A DNA stretch of 64,000 nt, taken from Leucobacter chromiireducens subsp. chromiireducens (GTDB lineage Bacteria; Actinomycetota; Actinomycetes; Actinomycetales; Microbacteriaceae). The stretch is from contig NZ_QYAD01000004.1 of NCBI RefSeq assembly GCF_016758255.1, forward strand, positions 310,001-374,000. The letters are read 5' to 3'. The translations under genes were made by a program, and so were the position numbers. This document shows positions 37,823 to 45,907 of this stretch, in pieces. Below the pieces are notes generated by a model that saw only the letters and a list, made by a program, of their open reading frames with translations, ran no database searches and was not told the DNA's origin. The first letter of the stretch is position 1; the number at the start of each line of letters is the position of its first letter.

Positions 37823-37862
37823 CTCCACTTTCCTCCACCCCAGGGGGTTTCCCCTCCACTTT
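37823..37862 (-). promoter_or_regulatory. MraZ-type boxes in the dcw promoter
   Basis: On the minus strand the element AAAGTGGAG occurs at 37831-37823 and 37862-37854, with a related GGGGTGGAG at 37841-37833. The steps are 10 and 21 bp, that is one and two helix turns. From the literature, MraZ recognises short GTGG/TGGG-containing repeats at 10-bp steps, for example AAAGTG(T/G)N3 in mycoplasmas. The cluster lies just upstream of mraZ. Confidence 0.7.
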
Positions 37863-37998
37863 CTTCCAGCGAGGCGCAAGACCCGCAAGATTCCGGGCCT
37901 GTTGCGCGTGAACTTCGAACGGCAGACGCGGGCGCTCGGCGCGTTGGGAAGGTCTTTCTTGTGAGTTTGCAGCAAGAATCGCCCTCCGCGAGGTCTCC

Positions 37999-38015
37999 GT
38001 GGAGGAAAGTGGAGT
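37999..38015 (+). promoter_or_regulatory. Inverted second copy of the MraZ-type box pair
   Basis: A 17-bp sequence (GTGGAGGAAAGTGGAGT) on the plus strand is an exact inverted copy of the pair at 37822-37838 on the minus strand, 160 bp away. It lies between mraZ and the DUF3040 terminator, where no plus-strand gene begins. Confidence 0.55.
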
Positions 38016-38065
38016 CAGTTTCGTAGCGGCACTCCTTCGAGCCCGACGCGGGCTGAAGCGGGCAC

Positions 38066-38102
38066 AAAAAAAGAGCCGCGGATCGTTTCCGATCCGCGGC
38101 TC
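38066..38102 (-). terminator. Strong intrinsic terminator after the DUF3040 gene
   Basis: A perfect 13-bp stem (GAGCCGCGGATCG at 38073-38085 with its complement at 38090-38102) and a 4-base loop are followed on the minus strand by seven T residues. It insulates the mraZ promoter from the gene upstream. Confidence 0.95.
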
Positions 38103-38124
38103 GAAGCCGTACTCAGGGGAGGCT

Positions 38125-38508
38125 TTAGCGCTCCCCCTCCATCCGCTCATCCCAGCGGCGCTCCATGCGCTCACTGAGCGACTCACGCGGTGCCGAGCTC
38201 TTCCCACTCGGACCACCGCCGTTCAACACGTCTTCAACCGTCACGGTCTCCGAGCCGCGCGACATCATGAGTGTCACGCCTCCGACCATGACCGCGAAAC
38301 CGATGAGCCCCAACCACAGCTGCTGTGCGGCGACCCCGCCAATGAGCGCGCCAACCCCCACCAAGAGGACGACGATGCCCAGGACGAGGGAGCGATAGTT
38401 CAGACGACGCTGGCGGACCGAACCGGTCTGCATCACGTCGGCCTCGCTCTGATAGAAACCGCGTTCCATCTCGTCAAGCAGCCGCTGCTCGTGTTCTGAC
38501 AGCGCCAT
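38125..38508 (-). CDS. DUF3040 membrane protein
   Basis: A 127-residue protein with the family start MALSEHEQRLLDEMERGFYQ, then two membrane helices (about 44-60 VLGIVVLLVGVGALIG and 64-82 LWLGLIGFAVMVGGVTLM), and a charged C-terminus with two ERMERRWDERM-type repeats. DUF3040 members (Rv2169c in M. tuberculosis) occur beside mraZ across actinobacteria, but have no known role. The ATG at 38508 has a GGGAGGA site. It is divergent from idsA and has a strong terminator. Confidence 0.92.
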   Translation of the reverse strand: MALSEHEQRLLDEMERGFYQSEADVMQTGSVRQRRLNYRSLVLGIVVLLVGVGALIGGVAAQQLWLGLIGFAVMVGGVTLMMSRGSETVTVEDVLNGGGPSGKSSAPRESLSERMERRWDERMEGER

Positions 38509-38568
38509 GACGATCCTCCCGACACTCAAACGATCTGTACCCTACAGTGTACGGCGCTCGGCCGAGAG

Positions 38569-38574
38569 TAGGCT
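38569..38574 (+). promoter_or_regulatory. Candidate -10 of leaderless polyprenyl synthase mRNA
   Basis: TAGGCT ends 6 bases before the GTG at 38581; no ribosome site is seen. Confidence 0.55.
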
Positions 38575-38580
38575 AGTCGT

Positions 38581-39681
38581 GTGCAAGAAACGACGCGACT
38601 CGCAGGGCTTATTCAGGAGCGAATCAACGACACGCTCTCCCATCACCGGGCGGCCCTCGCCCCACTCGGGCCCGACGCACACGCGCTGCTCGATGAGGCC
38701 TTTGGCTTCCTCACCGGCGGCAAGCGCTTCCGCGCGCAGTTCGCGGTGCTCGGCTTCCGCGCGGTGGCACCGCTCGATCTCGTGGGCGAACTCTCCCCCG
38801 AGCTCGACCGTGTGCTCGACGCCGCATGCGCACTCGAACTCTTCCACGCCGCAGCGCTGATCCACGACGACATCATCGACCGCTCTGATACGCGCCGCGG
38901 ACGCCCAGCGGTGCACCGGCTCTTTGCCACGATGCATGAGCAGCAGGGCTGGATGGGTGCTGCCGATCACTTCGGCCTGGCCGGGGCGCTCCTGCTGGGC
39001 GATCTGCTGCAATCGTGGGCCGATGAGCTGATGAACCGCGCGTGCGATGCGACGGCGGACCGCGGCGCGGCACGCCAGGCTCGCGACCACTTCAATCGGA
39101 TGCGCAGCGAGGTGGCGGTGGGCCAGTACCTCGACGTCCTCGAAGAGCAGCAGCCCACCTTCGCGGGACATGAGGAGCAGCTCGAGCGCTCTACTCGAGT
39201 GCTCGTCTACAAATCCGCGAAGTACAGCGTCGAGGCGCCACTGCTCATCGGCGCCGCACTCGCGGGAGCATCCCCCGAGGTCGAAGATGCACTCTCCGAG
39301 TTTGGTTTGCCGATCGGGGTGGCGTTCCAGCTTCGCGACGACCAACTCGGAGTGTTCGGCGATGAAGAGCTCACGGGCAAGCCGATCGGCGACGATCTCG
39401 CCGAGGGCAAGCGCACGGTACTCGTCACGCTCGCGCGCGAGCACCTCCCCACCACACAGCGCAACATCTTCGATGGGCTGCTCGGCACCGATCTCGATCC
39501 CGAGCAGGTGATGATGATGCAGCGCACGATTCGGGAGAGCGGTGCAGTGGAGCGCGTCGAGGACATGATCTCGCGCAACGTGGAGCGAGCGACTGAGTCT
39601 CTGCGCTCAGCCCCGGTCCTTCCCGACGCCGCGGCGCAGCTCATGGTGCTCGCGGAGCGGGCGGCCCGCCGCGCGAGTTAG
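38581..39681 (+). CDS. idsA: Polyprenyl (geranylgeranyl-type) diphosphate synthase
   Basis: The enzyme elongates allylic diphosphates with isopentenyl diphosphate, for menaquinone side chains or carotenoid precursors. In 366 residues it has GGKRFRAQ, the first Asp-rich motif HDDIID (Asp96, Asp97, Asp100) followed by RSDTRRGRP, and the second motif QLRDDQLGVFGD with GKPIGDDLAEGKRT. Residues just before the first motif are small (AALIH), which in this family allows products of C20 or longer; exact chain length is uncertain. The GTG start is preceded by a leaderless-type -10. The order idsA, Rv2175c-like, pknL matches mycobacteria. Confidence 0.93.
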   Translation: MQETTRLAGLIQERINDTLSHHRAALAPLGPDAHALLDEAFGFLTGGKRFRAQFAVLGFRAVAPLDLVGELSPELDRVLDAACALELFHAAALIHDDIIDRSDTRRGRPAVHRLFATMHEQQGWMGAADHFGLAGALLLGDLLQSWADELMNRACDATADRGAARQARDHFNRMRSEVAVGQYLDVLEEQQPTFAGHEEQLERSTRVLVYKSAKYSVEAPLLIGAALAGASPEVEDALSEFGLPIGVAFQLRDDQLGVFGDEELTGKPIGDDLAEGKRTVLVTLAREHLPTTQRNIFDGLLGTDLDPEQVMMMQRTIRESGAVERVEDMISRNVERATESLRSAPVLPDAAAQLMVLAERAARRAS

Positions 39682-39709
39682 TCGCTCGCGCGGTGCGCTC
39701 GCACTGAGT

Positions 39710-40057
39710 TCAGAACGCGAGCGACTGCGTTGCGCGACGTACCGCGCTCTTGCGCCCGGCAACGAGCGAGTCGATGGGGCGCTCGCCGAGCTCCTCATTC
39801 ACTTCAAACAGCCAGTCAAGCGCTTCGTCATCCGCGAATCCGGCGTCGAGCAGCGCGAGCAGCGTGCCACGCAGCGAAGGCAGCGGGTGATCCCCCTGCA
39901 CGAACTCGACGGGGACCATCAGGACGCCGTCGATGCGCACGGCGGCGAGCTGATGATCCTCAATCAGGCGCCGCAGCTTCCCCGGGGTCAGCGCGAAGCG
40001 CTCAACCAGCTCGGGGATCGTGAAATAGGACCTGTCAGGTGCGATGTTCTCGGCCAC
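39710..40057 (-). CDS. Rv2175c-family DNA-binding protein
   Basis: The 115-residue protein matches Rv2175c of M. tuberculosis: a winged helix-turn-helix start (FTIPELVERFALTPGKLRRLIEDHQL) and the C-terminal domain (PLPSLRGTLLALLDAGFADDEALDWLFEVNEELGERP, shown in part). Rv2175c binds DNA and is phosphorylated by PknL, which lowers its DNA binding. Here the gene is divergent from the PknL-like kinase with 94 bp between the starts, so the pair is conserved. The GTG at 40057 has CAAAGT 6 bases upstream and GAGG directly before it; either leaderless or normal initiation is possible. Confidence 0.9.
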   Translation of the reverse strand: MAENIAPDRSYFTIPELVERFALTPGKLRRLIEDHQLAAVRIDGVLMVPVEFVQGDHPLPSLRGTLLALLDAGFADDEALDWLFEVNEELGERPIDSLVAGRKSAVRRATQSLAF

Positions 40058-40139
40058 ACCTCAACTTTGCCAGCGTGATCCACGAAGCGCAATCCGCCCG
40101 AACCCGGCGCGCGTCGAGTTTCAGCCCCCGAATGTTCCG

Positions 40140-40145
40140 TAGACT
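40140..40145 (+). promoter_or_regulatory. Candidate -10 of leaderless pknL-like mRNA
   Basis: TAGACT ends 6 bases before the GTG at 40152. Confidence 0.55.
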
Positions 40146-40151
40146 TCCGCT

Positions 40152-42173
40152 GTGACCTCTGCGCCCTCCGACCCGTTGATCGGGCATACGCTCGATGAGC
40201 GCTACGCGATTCGTTCGCGGATCGCCCGCGGCGGGATGGCGATGGTGTACCTCGCCAACGATCTGCGGCTTGAGCGCCGCGTCGCCGTCAAGGTGATGCA
40301 TGAGCACCTGGCGGAGGACGAGAACTTCACCCGCCGCTTCGAGCAGGAGGCACGGAGCGCTGCGCGGCTGTCGCACCCCAATCTTGTGAACGTGTTCGAC
40401 CAGGGGCATGACGCGGGACGCACCTACCTGGTGATGGAGTACCTGCCGAGCATCACGCTCCGCGATCTCCTCAAGCAGCAGAAGCGGCTGACGGCGGAAC
40501 AGACACTTGAGATCGGCGAGGCCGTCCTCTCCGGTCTCGCGGCCGCGCATCGCGCGGGTATCGTCCACCGCGACATCAAGCCAGAGAACGTGATGCTTGC
40601 GGACGACGGTCGAATCAAGCTCGGTGATTTCGGTCTCGCGCGCGCGGTCTCCGCGAACACCACCACGGGTCAGGCACTGCTCGGCACGATTGCGTACCTC
40701 TCCCCCGAGCTGGTGACCCGTGGCGTTGCCGATGCGCGGAGCGATCTCTATGCCTTTGGCATCATGTTTTACGAAATGCTCACGGGCACGCAGCCTTTCA
40801 CGGGCGAACAGCCCATGCAGATCGCGTACCAGCACGCACACTCCGAGGTACCGCCGCCCTCTGCGAAGTGCGCGGAGGCGACGCCGGAGCTCGACGACTT
40901 CGTGCGCTGGACCACCCAGCGAGAGCCGGATCATCGCCCGAAGGATGCCGATGAGGCACTCGCAGCGCTCACGCAGTTGCGCCTCGGCCAGCCGCTGCCG
41001 CCCGGGGCCACACGGGTGCTCGACTTTGGCGCGGCCGGCGGCTCGCCCGCGACCACGGTGCTCGACGAGGCAGTCCCCAGCGCGGCGGGCGCGGCGACGG
41101 CGGGCACCACCGTGCTCAGCGACGGGACGACGGTGCTGGGCGACGGCACCACGGTGCTCCCCGACGGTACGTCGATCCTGCACGATGGCGCACACACTGC
41201 CTCCGGGGCGCCCGCCTCGGTGCCGGCGACCGCGCTCGACCGCGCTGCGAGTTCGGCACAGCGACGCACTCGCCGCGGGCGGCTGCTCGCCACGGTCCTC
41301 GTGCTCCTCGTGGCGCTCGCTGGCGGTATCGGATGGTGGTTTGGGCAGGGCCCCGGTTCACAGGTCACCGTGCCAGATATCGCCGGCGCGGATATGGCGA
41401 CCGCCGAGAGCGCGCTCGCGGAGCAGGACCTGGTGGTCGAAGTCTTCGAGTGCCCCAGTCTCACCGTGCCCGCGGGACAGGCCGCTCGCACCGAGCCCGA
41501 AGCGGGCTCTCGCCTCGACCGCGGCGCGACGGTGCGGCTGTGCACCTCGACCGGCCCCGAGCTGAAGCCGGTCCCCACGATTGTGGGGCTTGAACTGAAC
41601 GCGGCGCGTGAGGAGATCACGAAGGCGGGCTTCACCGTTGGCGAGGTGGTCGACACGCGGTTCGCAGATGACAACAAGGATGTCGTGCTCGCGGCCCTTG
41701 ATCCGGATGGCGATGCGCTGGGCGAGGAGTATCCCGAGCGCGCGAAGGTCAACCTGGTGGTCTCGGCCGGTCCGCTTCCAAACGTGGTCGGCTCGAGCGC
41801 GGCAGACGCGACCGCGGCGCTCGAGAAGGCCGGCCTCACGCTCGATGCGGGGCTCGGGTCCGAGGCGCACGATCCTGAGATGCCGAATGGCAACGTGCTG
41901 GCGCTCATCACGAACACTGACCCGGTGCGCCCGGGCGACGCCGTCGGCTTGCAGGTATCGCTCGGCCCCGAGCTGTTCGAGATCCCGGACGTCAGTGGGA
42001 AGCCACTCCAGGAGGCCATGGACATCCTGACGGATGCCGGCTTTGCGCCGAGCTCGCTCGTGCCGAGCGGCCCGCTGCGTGACCTCGCGAAGGCGACGTC
42101 GACCGATCCCGCCGCGGGTGAACGCGTCGAGGCCGGCACCGAGATCCGTGTGAAGAGCACGATTTCGCTGTAG
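40152..42173 (+). CDS. pknL: PASTA-domain Ser/Thr protein kinase (PknL-like)
   Basis: A transmembrane Hanks-type kinase of 673 residues. The kinase domain (about 8-270) has GGMAMVYLAND, the catalytic Asp141 in HRDIKPENVML, DFGLARA and an activation loop with NTTTG. A juxtamembrane region carries four 7-residue repeats of the TTVLxDG type (residues 319-346). One membrane helix (about 377-396) leads to four PASTA domains, which bind muropeptides or lipid II. Position next to idsA and Rv2175c identifies it as PknL rather than PknB, which lies near rodA/pbpA. DivIVA, FtsZ, GarA and Rv2175c homologues in this window are known kinase targets in mycobacteria. Confidence 0.94.
   Translation: MTSAPSDPLIGHTLDERYAIRSRIARGGMAMVYLANDLRLERRVAVKVMHEHLAEDENFTRRFEQEARSAARLSHPNLVNVFDQGHDAGRTYLVMEYLPSITLRDLLKQQKRLTAEQTLEIGEAVLSGLAAAHRAGIVHRDIKPENVMLADDGRIKLGDFGLARAVSANTTTGQALLGTIAYLSPELVTRGVADARSDLYAFGIMFYEMLTGTQPFTGEQPMQIAYQHAHSEVPPPSAKCAEATPELDDFVRWTTQREPDHRPKDADEALAALTQLRLGQPLPPGATRVLDFGAAGGSPATTVLDEAVPSAAGAATAGTTVLSDGTTVLGDGTTVLPDGTSILHDGAHTASGAPASVPATALDRAASSAQRRTRRGRLLATVLVLLVALAGGIGWWFGQGPGSQVTVPDIAGADMATAESALAEQDLVVEVFECPSLTVPAGQAARTEPEAGSRLDRGATVRLCTSTGPELKPVPTIVGLELNAAREEITKAGFTVGEVVDTRFADDNKDVVLAALDPDGDALGEEYPERAKVNLVVSAGPLPNVVGSSAADATAALEKAGLTLDAGLGSEAHDPEMPNGNVLALITNTDPVRPGDAVGLQVSLGPELFEIPDVSGKPLQEAMDILTDAGFAPSSLVPSGPLRDLAKATSTDPAAGERVEAGTEIRVKSTISL
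41106..41189 (+). repeat. Four 21-bp repeats encoding TTVLxDG in the kinase
   Basis: Units at 41106, 41127, 41148 and 41169 encode TTVLSDG, TTVLGDG, TTVLPDG and TSILHDG. The DNA of the first three is close to identical. Two related TRVL/TTVL motifs occur just upstream. The array lies between kinase domain and membrane helix. Confidence 0.85.
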
Positions 42174-42177
42174 CGCC

Positions 42178-42229
42178 CCCGTACGTGAGACGCCCCGGAC
42201 CGATCGGTCCGGGGCGTCTCACGTACGGG
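42178..42229. terminator. 52-bp perfect palindrome between convergent genes
   Basis: A 24-bp perfect stem (42178-42201 with 42206-42229) with a GATC loop begins 4 bp after the kinase stop and ends 15 bp before the permease stop. It has no T-tract. It probably stops transcription from both sides. Confidence 0.75.
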
Positions 42230-42244
42230 CGTGGGAGCTGGGCG

Positions 42245-43687
42245 CTACCGCGCTTCTGGAAGCAGTTCGCTCGCGTCGGTCGCGGGAACCGCTGCGGCGT
42301 CGGCGACCGGGGCGAACGTTGTCTCCCCGTGCGGACGGCCGCCTCGCTCGGGGAACCGTGCGCGCATCCCTTGCTCATCATCAAGCCAGTTCGGGCCACG
42401 GTTCTTCAGGAAGAACACGTAGACGATCAGGGAGACCGCGATCACCACGGTCACGTACCCAATGAACCAGGGCACGTGTCCGGCGTCGCCCGCAGCCTGG
42501 TACAGCATGGGAGCCGTGCCGCCGAACACCGAGTTGGCGAGCGCGTACCCGAGCCCCAGGCCCAGCGCTCGAATGTGCGTGGGGAAGAGCTGCGCCTTCA
42601 CCACCGCGTTGATCGAGGTGTAGCCGGTGAGGATGACGAACCCGCCCACGAGGATCGCGAACGCAACGAGAGGGTTCTGCTGTGCCGGGAGCGCGGTGAT
42701 GAAGAACCCGGTGTACAGCACTCCGCCCACCCCGAAGAACACGAGCAGCGTCTTGCGGCCGACGATGTCGGAGAGCCAGCCACCGAGTGGCTGGAGCAGC
42801 ATGAGGATTGTGAGTGCGATGAGATTGATCACAGTGCCCGCAAGCGCGTCTCCGCCGGAGAACGCCGACTTCACGATGCCGGGGCCCGTCACCGAGTAGG
42901 TGTAGAACGCGACCGTACCGCCCGCAGTCACCAGGAAGCAGAGCAGCAGCGGCTTCCAGTGGAAGCGGAGGAGCTCGCGCATCGAGCCCGACTCGACCGA
43001 CTGCCCTGACCGCACCGCCGCGAGCGTCGACTCCCCCAGCGACTCGTCCATGGTGCGTCGCAACCACAGCACTAGGAGCGCGCCCACGCCACCGATCGCG
43101 AAGGCCACGCGCCAGCCCCACGACGCAATCTGGTCATGCGTCATCGTGAGCATCATGATGAGCAGGGTGAACTGCGCGAGGACGTGCCCGCCCACGAGGG
43201 TCACGTAGTGGAACGAGGAGAGGAAGCCACGTCGCCCAGCGATGGCGGTCTCGGACATGTACGTCGCGCTCGTTCCGTACTCCCCGCCGGTTGCGAACCC
43301 TTGGAGGAGGCGCACGAACACGAGGATCACAACGGCCCAGGCACCGATGAGCTCAGCACTCGGGGTCAGCGCAATCACCATCGAGCAGGCGGCCATGAGC
43401 GACACCGAGATCGTCAGGGCGAGTCGTCGACCGTGCCGATCGGCGAAGCGGCCGAAGTACCACGAGCCGATCGGTCGCATCACAAACGTGACCGCGAAGA
43501 TCGCCCAGATATAGAGCGTGGAATTCTGCTCGTCCGCGGAAAAGAACTGCGACTCGAAGAAGCTCAGAAACACCGAGTAGACGTAAACGTCGTACCACTC
43601 AACCAGGTTGCCTGCCGAGCCCTTGAGCGTGTTAGAGATGGACCGTCGAATCGTGGGAGACGTCGCGGTCGTCGTTGACACTGACAT
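42245..43687 (-). CDS. MHS-family MFS permease (carboxylate or compatible-solute type)
   Basis: A 480-residue permease with 12 membrane helices. The metabolite:H+ symporter (MHS) family marks are SAGNLVEWYDVYVYSVFLSF near residue 30, YFGRFADRHGRRLAL, and LLQGFATGGEYGTSATYMSE. Relatives carry alpha-ketoglutarate, citrate, shikimate or proline/betaine. The C-terminal 40 residues are hydrophilic. A GGAAA site precedes the ATG at 43687. It is divergent from a response regulator, kinase and TAXI lipoprotein operon, with tandem repeats in between, so it is the probable output of that sensor. The substrate cannot be fixed from sequence alone; a di- or tricarboxylate is the best guess. Confidence 0.9.
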   Translation of the reverse strand: MSVSTTTATSPTIRRSISNTLKGSAGNLVEWYDVYVYSVFLSFFESQFFSADEQNSTLYIWAIFAVTFVMRPIGSWYFGRFADRHGRRLALTISVSLMAACSMVIALTPSAELIGAWAVVILVFVRLLQGFATGGEYGTSATYMSETAIAGRRGFLSSFHYVTLVGGHVLAQFTLLIMMLTMTHDQIASWGWRVAFAIGGVGALLVLWLRRTMDESLGESTLAAVRSGQSVESGSMRELLRFHWKPLLLCFLVTAGGTVAFYTYSVTGPGIVKSAFSGGDALAGTVINLIALTILMLLQPLGGWLSDIVGRKTLLVFFGVGGVLYTGFFITALPAQQNPLVAFAILVGGFVILTGYTSINAVVKAQLFPTHIRALGLGLGYALANSVFGGTAPMLYQAAGDAGHVPWFIGYVTVVIAVSLIVYVFFLKNRGPNWLDDEQGMRARFPERGGRPHGETTFAPVADAAAVPATDASELLPEAR

Positions 43688-43729
43688 GAATTTCCAATCG
43701 TCATCAATTGGGGTGAGGTGGGGTGCGAG

Positions 43730-43761
43730 AGCCGCACGCCGTCATTGTGGGCCGTGCGGCT
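43730..43761. repeat. Inverted repeat in the permease promoter region
   Basis: AGCCGCACG (43730-43738) and CGTGCGGCT (43753-43761) form a perfect 9-bp inverted repeat with a 14-base loop, 43-74 bp upstream of the permease start. It could be a leader hairpin or an operator. Confidence 0.45.
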
Positions 43762-43779
43762 ACCGCCCAGCGAGCGCGT

Positions 43780-43798
43780 CTTTACACTCCCTTTACAC
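43780..43798. promoter_or_regulatory. Tandem CTTTACAC repeats, 11-bp step
   Basis: Two identical CTTTACAC elements start at 43780 and 43791, separated by 3 bases. Tandem direct half-sites at 10-11 bp steps are the typical target of OmpR/PhoB-type response regulators. They lie between the permease and the response regulator gene, about 90 bp from each start codon. Confidence 0.6.
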
Positions 43799-43883
43799 GG
43801 CGGAGTCACGTTCCGCTTACGATCTGCGCTTCGCAGCTTGTCGTACTGAGCACGGTTTCGAGGCGACCTGCATACTTGAGCGC

Positions 43884-44537
43884 ATGCGTGTACTGGTCGC
43901 TGAAGACGATCGCTCGGTGGCTGCGGCGCTCACCGCGGCGCTGACTCGCGCCGGTCACACGTGCGTACGCGTCGCTCGAGGTGACGAGGTGCTCGCCCGG
44001 TACCGGGACGTCGATGCCGTACTCCTTGACCTTGGGCTCGAAGATATGGATGGGCTCGACGCGCTCCGCGATCTTCGACGGGTGAGCTCAGTCCCCGTGT
44101 TGGTGGTCACCGCTCGCGGCGACGAGCGTTCGACGGTGCACGCGCTCCGGCTCGGCGCGGACGACTACCTCGTGAAACCAGTTCGGGTCCACGAGCTCTT
44201 GGCCCGGCTCCTGGCTGTCACCCGTCGCTACGCGCAGCCGACCCCGGAGTTCATCTCGGTGGGCGACGCGACGCTCGATGCAGCAACTCATGAGGTGCGC
44301 CACGACGACGCGACGGTGACGCTCACGCCGACCGAGGCCGGGATCTTACGTGCGCTCGCCCGCCGCCCGGGCACCCCCGTCGCACGACGCGAACTCCTTG
44401 CAGAAGTGTGGGGTGATGACCACGCCGTCGGCTCGCGCGCGCTCGACGTGCACCTCGCTCAGCTTCGACGAAAACTGCCCATGGTGACGATCACCACGAT
44501 TCGCGGCGTGGGGTTTCGACTTGAGGAGCGCCGGTGA
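43884..44537 (+). CDS. OmpR/PhoB-type response regulator (TctD-like)
   Basis: The receiver domain (residues 1-115) has the acidic pair in LVAEDDRS, the phosphate-accepting Asp49 in LLDLGLEDMDG, Thr in VVTARGD and Lys in YLVKPVR. The C-terminal winged helix (about 125-215) has LTPTEAGILRALARRPG, VGSRALDVHLAQLRRKL and TIRGVGFRL. The ATG at 43884 is followed directly by the conserved start RVLVAEDD; CATACT lies 7 bases upstream. Its stop overlaps the kinase start (GTGA), so the pair is coupled. It probably binds the tandem repeats just upstream and controls the divergent permease. Confidence 0.94.
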   Translation: MRVLVAEDDRSVAAALTAALTRAGHTCVRVARGDEVLARYRDVDAVLLDLGLEDMDGLDALRDLRRVSSVPVLVVTARGDERSTVHALRLGADDYLVKPVRVHELLARLLAVTRRYAQPTPEFISVGDATLDAATHEVRHDDATVTLTPTEAGILRALARRPGTPVARRELLAEVWGDDHAVGSRALDVHLAQLRRKLPMVTITTIRGVGFRLEERR

Positions 44538-45907
44538 GGCTACGTGTTCTCCTCCCCATGCTCCTCCTCGGGCTCGTTGCGGTGATCGCCGTACTGATCC
44601 CGACCGCGGCGTCGATCGCGGAATCTCGCACGCAGCAGCTCCAACTGCAGCGTGCGGGAGCGCTCGGTCAACTCGTGCAACGGGCCTACGCGGCACTCGA
44701 GCGCGGTGATGACACCGGGCTCGAACGCTATCTCGCGCGATTCGCTGAGACCTACGGTGAGTCGGTGCTGGTGGTGGATGGGCGCGGCGAGACCGTCGCC
44801 GCCGTCGGCGATATTTCTGTCGAGGGCCCAGCGAGTGCCGCCGTCACCGCGGCGCTGCGCGGCGTGCCGCAGTGGCAGCTCCCCACGGTGATGCCGTGGA
44901 GCGACGAGACGCACTTCGTTGCGGAACCGATCACCACCGACGGCACGGCACCCGCGGGCGCCGTCGCGCTCCGCGTCGATCAGTCCGTGGCGCGCGCGGA
45001 CGTGGTGTCGGGATGGATCGTCGCGGGCGGCGTCGGAGCCGCCCTGCTCGCACTCCTGTTGCTGGTCGCCGCGCTCTGGACGAATTGGGTGCTCCGTCCG
45101 GTGCATGCCCTTGATGCAGCAACGCGCGCCGTGGCGGGACACCGCGGCTTCAGCCTGAGCACCGTTACTGGTCCCCCGGAGCTGCGCAGCCTCGCGGTCT
45201 CGTTCACACGCATGGCCGAACGTGTCGAGACCACGCTTGAGCAGCAGCGCGGCCTCGTGGCTGACGCCTCGCACCAGCTGCGTAACCCGCTCGCCGCGAT
45301 CCGCCTGCGGGTCGATGCGCTTCCCCGTGCAGACTCAACGGATGATCTGGACGCGATCGATGCGGATCTCGACCGGCTCGATCACACCCTGGAGCGCATG
45401 CTCACGCTCGCAGACGCTGAGCACCGAGCGAACGCGCTGACCGAGGACACGGGAACAGACGCTGCTCTCCCCGCACTCACACTGTCGGCTGCCGAGCTGT
45501 GTGAGCCGCACGCGCCCCAAGTGGCCGCGGCCGGACTGCTGCTGAACGCGGATGACCGGCTCGCGACGGTGCGGTGCCGGCGGCACGATCTCGAGGAGAT
45601 CGTCGGCATTCTCGCGGACAACGCGAGCAGGTACCTCCGCCCGGGTACTCGAGTGGCCGTCGGCTTTGCGCCGCACCAGGGCCGCGAGGTGCTGACCTTC
45701 GCGGACTCGGGCCCCGGCCTCAGCGATGCAGATCTGCGCCAGCTGGGCACGCGGTTCTGGCGCGGACCAGATCGAGACCAACGCCCCGGGAGCGGGCTTG
45801 GGTACCCCATCATCTGGCAGCTCGCTGGCGCAAACCGGGGCATCGTGACCGTCGACCGCGCACCATCGGGCGGCTTGCGCACTCGGATATCGTTGGAGTC
45901 CGCATGA
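44534..45907 (+). CDS. Sensor histidine kinase (TctE/QseC-like)
   Basis: A 457-residue membrane kinase. Helix 1 (residues 4-28) and helix 2 (160-181) flank an extracytoplasmic sensor domain of about 130 residues (SVLVVDGRGETVAAVGD, as in TctE_N-type sensors). HAMP (182-235) is followed by the H box VADASHQLRNPLAAIRL with His247, the N box ILADNASRY, and G boxes DSGPGLSD and GSGLGYPI. It starts with GTG overlapping the response regulator stop and its own stop overlaps the TAXI gene start (ATGA). Such three-gene coupling suggests the TAXI protein feeds the kinase. Confidence 0.94.
   Translation: MRLRVLLPMLLLGLVAVIAVLIPTAASIAESRTQQLQLQRAGALGQLVQRAYAALERGDDTGLERYLARFAETYGESVLVVDGRGETVAAVGDISVEGPASAAVTAALRGVPQWQLPTVMPWSDETHFVAEPITTDGTAPAGAVALRVDQSVARADVVSGWIVAGGVGAALLALLLLVAALWTNWVLRPVHALDAATRAVAGHRGFSLSTVTGPPELRSLAVSFTRMAERVETTLEQQRGLVADASHQLRNPLAAIRLRVDALPRADSTDDLDAIDADLDRLDHTLERMLTLADAEHRANALTEDTGTDAALPALTLSAAELCEPHAPQVAAAGLLLNADDRLATVRCRRHDLEEIVGILADNASRYLRPGTRVAVGFAPHQGREVLTFADSGPGLSDADLRQLGTRFWRGPDRDQRPGSGLGYPIIWQLAGANRGIVTVDRAPSGGLRTRISLESA

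Noticed and set aside
40035-42160. Two long minus-strand frames opposite the PASTA kinase
   Set aside because: The kinase and PASTA domains are unambiguous on the plus strand; the reverse frames have low-complexity composition and no motif.
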